In this document: positions 59,001 to 64,000 of the stretch, piece after piece
How positions within the stretch are numbered: position 1 is the first letter of the stretch
How the letters are laid out: each line of letters starts with the position of its first letter
NCBI GenBank assembly: GCA_030549775.1
Contig: CM060171.1
Coordinates: 4,108,501 to 4,172,500 of the forward strand
Direction of reading: 5' to 3'
Source: Tamarix chinensis
Taxonomy: Eukaryota; Streptophyta; Magnoliopsida; Caryophyllales; Tamaricaceae
Length of the DNA stretch: 64,000 nt
Translations under genes and position numbers: made by a program
The notes under the pieces: model-generated
Databases searched by the model: none
What the model was told of the DNA's origin: nothing
The model's input: only the letters and a program-made list of their open reading frames with translations

Positions 59001-61192
59001 AAGAAAACTTCAATCTAAGAATCCTCCTGCCATTTCTCTGGAGGAAAAAAAGGCCCATCCTGCTGCTGCTAGTTTGCACCATCATGTCTAGCCGGGTTCC
59101 TTACTTAAAAAGCACCATCTGTCACCCAATTTTGGCCCTCCTATTGTGCAGTGGCTTGGCTCAGGTACCCAATTAACAAATATTGGTTAAGCTCTTGGAG
59201 GCTTGTGCTTAGGTTAGTATGAGTCTCTGGCCAACAGTGTGAATGTGTAAGTGAACTCCCAGCAGTAATCTTGTGAGCTCAACCCTGGTTATGTAAACCT
59301 CTTTAGATTATCATCTTCTAGGGTCAATTCCACGTTGGAAGGAACTGGTACAAATGGAAATCCAAGGCCAGACAGATTTCCATGATTATCCTTGCTGCCA
59401 TTTGACCTTGCTATTATGTGTTGGCACTTAGGATTGTTTTCTTCCCCTGATTTCATCTAACCTATCTGAACTTATTTAAACTTCAATGTATTATTGCTGT
59501 GGTTATTATTATTATTGTAATTGGAATTATTATTTTCATTATTAAGGTAAAGTTTATGATAATAATTATTAATAATAATGATAATGCTTAATAATAATAA
59601 TGTTGATAATAGCAATAACATTAGTAAAATTAATTGTGATGATGATGATGAATATGGCAATAAAATGATAATGATAACATCAACAAAAGATATGATTAAT
59701 AATTAATAATAATAATAATTATGACAATTACCATGATTACCTTTTTTCATTCTATTGTAAGTATTCATTCTTATTAATACTGATTAATAATAATTATTAT
59801 TATTCTTTTTATTATACTCACAATTACATTATTATCATCATCATCATCACTGTTGTTGTTGTTTTATTAGTTATTATTACTTTTTGTGTTGTTGTATTCA
59901 TCATTATTATTAATAATTATTTTTACAATTATTATCATTATTATTTTTATTATGTTATTATAAGCATTAATCCTTATTAATACTAATTATTATTATTATT
60001 TATATCTATCTTTTTATTATACCTACAGTTACGTTATTATTATTATTATTGTTTTTTTGTTTTAGTATTAATTATTACTATTATTGTTGTTGCTGCTGTG
60101 GTTATTCTTCTTCTTCATCATCATTATTAATGTTATTATAATTAGTTCTACTATTATTGCATTTCTTCTCACCTGAAGGGTCCTCATCCGATCATGTCTG
60201 AAGATAGATACTATGATCACTGCCACGTGGCATGATTCCAAAATTTGAGCTCAATTGTTTTCAATTCTCAGGTTAATAACCGGGACATGTCCATTGCTGT
60301 GCTGAGAGCATTCATATCCAAACGCAATCAAGAACATGAAGCATTTTTGTCAAGAAAAACAAAACATGTGCCTAAGGTTTCTAAGGATGAATCTTCTGTG
60401 GATGTTCCCAATGAATCACCTGGTGATTCTGCAGTGGATGACGGAAAATCTAATGAAGCCTGTGAAGCTGCTGAAAAAATTTCTGAAGATGGACCTTCTA
60501 ACCTCTCCAAAGAGACAGGCAAAGCAACAGAAGCAAAAGTCAATAGGGAACTTAAGCCACCAAGAGTTCTTGAGGTCTGATCATTTATTTTTTCAACTGC
60601 TTATGTGTGATGCTTCTTAATGTCTTACAGTTTATGTTGTTGTAATAATATTAAAACCTGCAGTCTTTGTCAGCCTCTGGTTTACGAGCTTTAAGATATG
60701 CACGTGAAGTGGAAGAGATAGGTCAAGTTGTGGCCTTGGACAATGATAAAGGTAATGATTTTTATTTTATTTTTCCTTCATCTTTGCTGTATTTTGTTAT
60801 ATCAATCTCTGTTTGAAGATGCTCGAAAGAGATTGCCTGAGTAAGTTGATACTGCTATTATTTGCAGACATTTGTATTTTTATTGTATGCCCATTTCTTT
60901 TTGAATTATACCAGTGAGGTCACCTAATTGTCAATATACATGTGCATTAGTTTTATATTCTGTAGACTTTGCATTTATAACTTTGCTTTTTTTAATTATT
61001 GTTTATAGTGTGAATTAAAATAATTACTTGAAAATCATATGTCTAATTTTTCTCGTCCACCTCTTCACAGCATCTGTTGAAGCATGTCGGAGAAACATAA
61101 AATTCAATGGCTCAGTGGCATGTGAAAAGGTGGAATCACATCTGACTGATGCTCGTGTTTATATGCTTACACACCCAAAAGAGTTTGATGTG
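56008..61192 (+). CDS. TRM1: tRNA (guanine(26)-N2)-dimethyltransferase, exons 1-4 (5' part)
   Basis: Trm1 uses S-adenosylmethionine to dimethylate N2 of G26 in cytosolic and, in yeast, mitochondrial tRNAs. Four exons: 56,008-56,157, 60,272-60,574, 60,664-60,751 and 61,071-61,192 (221 codons), all with GT-AG introns and consistent phases. Exon 1 has the family start IKEGEAEILMHAKNQVFYN. Exon 2 continues VNNRDMSIAVLRAFISKR (NRD region), then a low-complexity Ser/Glu/Lys insert of about 75 residues. Exon 3 holds LSASGLRALRYAREVE and VVALDNDK, the SAM-binding motif region. Exon 4 has ASVEACRRNIKFNG and LTDARVYMLTHPKEFDVV, which in relatives is followed by the catalytic DLDPYG. That exon and the rest of the family's roughly 550-600 residues are not in the window; intron 4 (donor GTATGT at 61,193) runs past 64,000. 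Intron 1 is 4,114 bp. The Met at 56,008 fits the family N-terminus. No stops or frameshifts, so probably functional. Confidence 0.95.
58471..58690. mobile_element. Stowaway-type MITE
   Basis: TA target duplications (58,471-58,472 and 58,689-58,690) flank a 216-bp element. The 5' terminus is CTCCCTCCATTTCACAATAT. The reverse complement of the 3' terminus is CTCCCTCCCGTTCATAATAT, and the match continues through GTCATT with four mismatches in 28 bp. This is the classic Tc1/mariner-derived Stowaway signature. There is no coding capacity. Confidence 0.93.
59480..60145 (+). repeat. ATT/TTA low-complexity tract in intron 1
   Basis: Long stretches of ATT/TTA-type trinucleotides with interspersed GAT, GTT and TTC runs, ending about 125 bp before the exon 2 acceptor. 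A compositional equivalent lies at 4,380-5,215. Confidence 0.88.
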
Positions 61193-62198
61193 GTATGTTA
61201 TTAAAATTACTATTATTATTGCTAGCTTTTGCTTGCACATGATGCGTGCCCAATTAATATCGAATGAAATTTATATTCATGAATTAAAAGAATTAAAGAT
61301 CTTAATTTTCTATATATGCACACCACAAATATGGTTAAAAATCAATTAAGGGCATGCATGCCATACACTAATAGTTGAATATTGATATAACTACAATCTT
61401 TTCGTAGCGGAGACATCAATGAAAGGATGGATGTGGTAAATATCTTTATCAATTTAGTTGTCACTCTAAGGGCTAAATTGAAGTTATTAACAGAAATTTT
61501 AGCACATCTCCATTTTGCTGTTACTTTAAAATCTAGCATAAAACATTTATCAATTTTCCGATGCCCACGTAATTTGTGCATCATAGTATATAATAGTATA
61601 TACGTGCATCATATTGTGCAATAATATAGACATGAATTTAGATATTGGGAACTGAGAATAAGAATAGTCAATGGTGATACTACTAATTACTAAGAAACAA
61701 AGACATGGCATAAAATATGAAGAAGAAGAAGAAGAAGAAGAGCCAAGAAAAATAAGGACCTGAATCATTTTTAGCTTTCTTGTTGTCATCATTTTGGTTG
61801 CCATCTTTGCAATCCATACGAAGTTGGAAGAACATTTCTCTTCTACAAATGGTTTGATGGGTTTTCAAAAGGCTTTATTTATTTATTTATTTTCCAATTG
61901 GAGGGTTTCAAAAGTAAATTGGTGCAGTTGGTTTTACTTGAGACTAATCCAGAAAGTGGAAACTGTAAAGGAGAGATAATAGAGGCATGCGGATATAGGA
62001 GTTTTTTCTTTTTGTAAATACACTAAGTAGCCGTAGATAATCAGACCTGTTAGGTTTATTTTTTTTTTAATAATTCTTTAGTACTTTAAGCTAATGGTTA
62101 CATAAACACCGTCCACCTAAAGTAGTATAGGTTACTAATATGATCATGATGTTGCTATAATTACTATTTCTATTTCTATAAGACAACACAAAGCACCC
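61193..62198 (+). other. TRM1 intron 4, proximal part
   Basis: Begins with the strong donor GTATGT. AT-rich, with a (GAA) run of about eight units at 61,719-61,742. Short frames on both strands at 61,149-61,979 are unremarkable. No splice-compatible exon encoding DLDPYG was found before 64,000. Confidence 0.7.
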
Positions 62199-62989
62199 TG
62201 ATGTAGAAAGAAGGAGAGATATTAGACGGAAGAGGGAGATGGGCTGAGAAGGGGATAGAGGAGATAGGCAGTGGAAGGAGTTTGATGGGATAATCAATAA
62301 TCAGTACTCTGATAAACCAGTGATATATTATATGTATGTCAGGGGAATGCTGCTGCTAGCAAGGGTTAATGTGAGCTAATTGGGGTCTCTGGGCTGGACT
62401 GATTAGGTGGGGTTAATTTGGGGGTAAATAATTAATTTCAAATCCTTTTGAGGGGTGGGGAATCTAAGTTCTTAGGAGTATGCTGATATTCTGGTATTGG
62501 ATTTGCTGGGTCATGGAGTCTGTTGTGGGGATATATATATATATATATATATGAACAGTGGGTCAGTCAGGAGAGGATCAGGTAGGAACTAAGTGAAGGT
62601 GCAAGGTCCTCAAAACCTTGATTGTATTCTGTGCTATTCAGTACAAATTCTCCCGATTCTCACCCCTCAAATTCACTGTCTGATATTTTGTGCTATTGAC
62701 TTCTTATCATACTCATTCATTCAAATCTGTAAATTATTCTATTTCTAAGGCCCTATATATATATAGGCCAAAAGACTACGAAGATAAACTAGATAATATA
62801 TAATCTAAATCAAGGATGATATCTTATTTCTAAGATATAATTATTCATAACTAAATAATATCCAACCTAATATTATCTAAACGAAACAATATCAATATTT
62901 TTCGAACTGATATATCTACTGAATAATATCCAAAACCTCTAACTAATAAGATATTTTATAGAATATATTCGATAACTGAATTAGCATCA
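62199..62989 (-). mobile_element. LTR of an antisense LTR retrotransposon (791 bp)
   Basis: On + it runs from TGATGTAGAAAG to TTAGCATCA, giving inverted 5-bp ends TGATG/CATCA. On -, its start is preceded by the polypurine tract GGGGGAGAA (62,990-62,998), with ACCTCGAATTTTG-type sequence before that, as at the polyprotein end of many plant gypsy elements. So this is a 3' LTR and the element body extends to higher coordinates, inside TRM1 intron 4. (AT)n runs are at about 62,532-62,552 and 62,755-62,765. The other LTR is not securely found in the window. Confidence 0.72.
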
Positions 62990-63002
62990 TTCTCCCCCAG
63001 TT

Positions 63003-63400
63003 GATGAAAACTCAACCTCGAATTTTGTAGGGAGAACATCATATATTGTAGATTTAGAAGGGTTTAGTACAAAGAATGGTTGCAATTTAACAAACTTAGA
63101 CATAAGTCTAAGAAATTATCAATTTAAGAATCAATAGGTGAATGAAAATCAGCATCACTTATTTTAGCCTCTTGACCATTAGATTCTTCTAACAGTTTGA
63201 CTTGAGGCTCTAAAGTAGCTTGTTCACAATGAGACAAACATCTTCAACCAGCTCTTCCGAAATAGGTGCCTGAATTTCGGTTGACTCAACACTTAGCATA
63301 GAAGCTTCCTCAATAACTTCTAATTTGTTACTCTGCTTTTGGTTGAATATTTGAAAGGATATAACTCATATCCCTTTAATTACTTCTATGGTGGTATCAA
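63003..63400 (-). pseudogene. Retroelement internal sequence, decayed ORF
   Basis: On - the frame from about 63,395 to 63,150 is open with few stops (LEVIEEASMLSVESTEIQAP, then EELVEDVCLIVN) and changes frame near 63,150 to a segment ending just before the polypurine tract. There are no recognised catalytic motifs. It is acidic and Ser/Glu-rich. Function unknown; it is part of the element whose LTR is at 62,199-62,989. Confidence 0.45.
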
Positions 63401-63420
63401 ATAACTCTTAAACTTTTGGA

Positions 63421-63665
63421 TCACTCGTGATTGTTGGAGTAGGAAACATGACCACAGAAACATCCATACATTTTCCCCCAAGTGAACCAAACTTTTGGTT
63501 GACAACATCCATCATAGATATTTCTACCCTGAAGCGCATGTAGATCAGCCATAACACCTTCTTCATAATAGAATTGAGTATGAGAAAAAACAACAGAGTT
63601 CCTAAACTTTGTAATTTCCTCCAAATAACCAAAAGGAGAGAATGTTTGGTCTAGGACTACACACG
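63421..63665 (-). pseudogene. PTB-like RNA-recognition-motif fragment inside the retroelement
   Basis: The - frame reads FSPFGYLEEITKFRNSVVF and, about 16 residues on, LHALQGRNIYDGCCQ. From memory this is the pattern of an RRM in plant polypyrimidine-tract-binding splicing regulators (FSP.G.VEKI..FQKSAGF...LQGRNIYDGCCQLDI). The aromatic and Gly positions and the GRNIYDGCCQ block agree; the stretch between is diverged. Downstream the frame ends in a stop at about 63,424, with another frame open as MFPTPTITSDPKV. Only one RRM portion is present, without introns. It is most simply a captured and decayed host transcript fragment, though a lineage-specific retroelement domain is possible. Confidence 0.55.
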
Positions 63666-64000
63666 ATCGGTTAGTACATTGTATGAATGGAAACTAGGAG
63701 GGATCTATGGTCTGACTCACGACACATTTTTTTTTTTACATTTGTAACAAAAAGGAAATAATATAAACAATGACTTCCTTTTTTATTAATAACTTTTTTA
63801 ATTGGAGGGAAGAGATAAGAGGAAGAAGGCAGTGGTTGAGAAGGGGATAGAGCATATAATTAAATATCGGTTGTGATACGCAATATCGGCTGATATTTAT
63901 TAGATTTTGGGTCAACCAATACACGAAATTAGCGATACACGACGGATTTAGAATTTCACGGTTATCGAACGATAATTTACCGATATTTGCTAATATTTAT
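63666..64000. other. Terminal AT-rich sequence, TRM1 intron 4 continuing
   Basis: 63,800-63,860 (GAGGAAGAAGGCAGTGG..TGAGAAGGGGATAGAG) resembles the LTR stretch 62,205-62,268, so a fragment of a second LTR copy may lie here. The last 140 bp contain recurring ATCGG/CGATA words. No exon is seen. Confidence 0.45.

Larger units (their letters stand above)
56158..60271 (+). other. TRM1 intron 1 (4.1 kb)
   Basis: Donor GTTCGATTCC at 56,158 and acceptor TTTTCAATTCTCAG ending at 60,271, phase 0. It holds a Stowaway MITE (58,471-58,690) and an ATT-rich tract (59,480-60,145). A 60-codon antisense frame at 58,903-59,085 and a 93-codon sense frame at 56,650-56,931 show no domain. The rest is ordinary AT-rich intron sequence. 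Confidence 0.85.

Noticed and set aside
58903..59085. Antisense 60-codon frame in intron 1 as a retroelement piece
   Set aside because: The composition hints at coding, but no retroelement motif could be identified.
1..64000. Endogenous pararetrovirus, organellar DNA insert, rRNA, tRNA or CRISPR array
   Set aside because: I looked for movement-protein and pararetroviral motifs, plastid or mitochondrial gene sequence, cloverleaf tRNAs with CCA-adjacent features and spacer-repeat arrays, and saw none. The regular repeats present are the satellite, minisatellite and microsatellite tracts listed.

Overview
This window looks like plant nuclear DNA, almost certainly an angiosperm. It is AT-rich, gene-poor and packed with nested transposable elements: CACTA, Ty3/gypsy, Ty1/copia, an L1-type LINE and MITEs. 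It holds one recognisable host gene, a spliced tRNA (guanine26-N2)-dimethyltransferase (TRM1). A Stowaway MITE with CTCCCTCC ends in TRM1 intron 1 is of a type best known from monocots, but I do not assign a species.

Layout. 1-1,262: old LTR-like sequence. 1,263-3,272: tandem array of a ~295-bp AT-rich monomer with dimer-level structure. 4,096-5,215: a GGGTC minisatellite followed by AAT-rich DNA. 5,220-9,435: two LTRs of one gypsy-like superfamily (ends TGTAAYACCC / GGGTRTTACA), in opposite orientations. About 10,567-37,385 (or 38,219): a degenerate CACTA (En/Spm) transposon on the + strand, with a TNP2-type transposase and a second Transposase_24-like ORF. It is split by several insertions: a gypsy gag plus LTR (about 11,350-14,405); a plain LTR (LTR B, 18,422-36,636) that is itself split by a 7.15-kb composite element with ~735-bp inverted LTR arms (19,608-26,759) and by a LINE (27,317-36,148); and, inside that LINE, a 3.7-kb solo LTR with an exact 5-bp target duplication (29,802-33,525). 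The nest is therefore four levels deep: CACTA, LTR B, LINE, solo LTR.

37,451-52,208: a solo LTR, a candidate hAT-type MITE, more inverted LTRs of the same superfamily, and a decayed copia element on the - strand bracketed by 184/186-bp LTRs. 52,209-55,600: mostly featureless DNA with one candidate MITE.

56,008-61,192: the first four coding exons of TRM1 (+ strand, 221 codons, cleanly in frame). They carry the N-terminal Trm1 motif and the SAM-binding region. Intron 1 is 4.1 kb, and intron 4 runs past the window end. Intron 4 contains an antisense LTR-retrotransposon end (LTR 62,199-62,989 with its polypurine tract). Next to it is a broken antisense ORF resembling an RNA-recognition motif of plant PTB-type splicing factors, which suggests gene-fragment capture.

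No transposon gene here looks intact; all carry stops, frameshifts or insertions. The only probable functional protein gene is TRM1, with its 3' part outside the window. I saw no rRNA, tRNA or CRISPR features. All alignments were made by eye, so boundaries marked approximate may be off by tens of bases.
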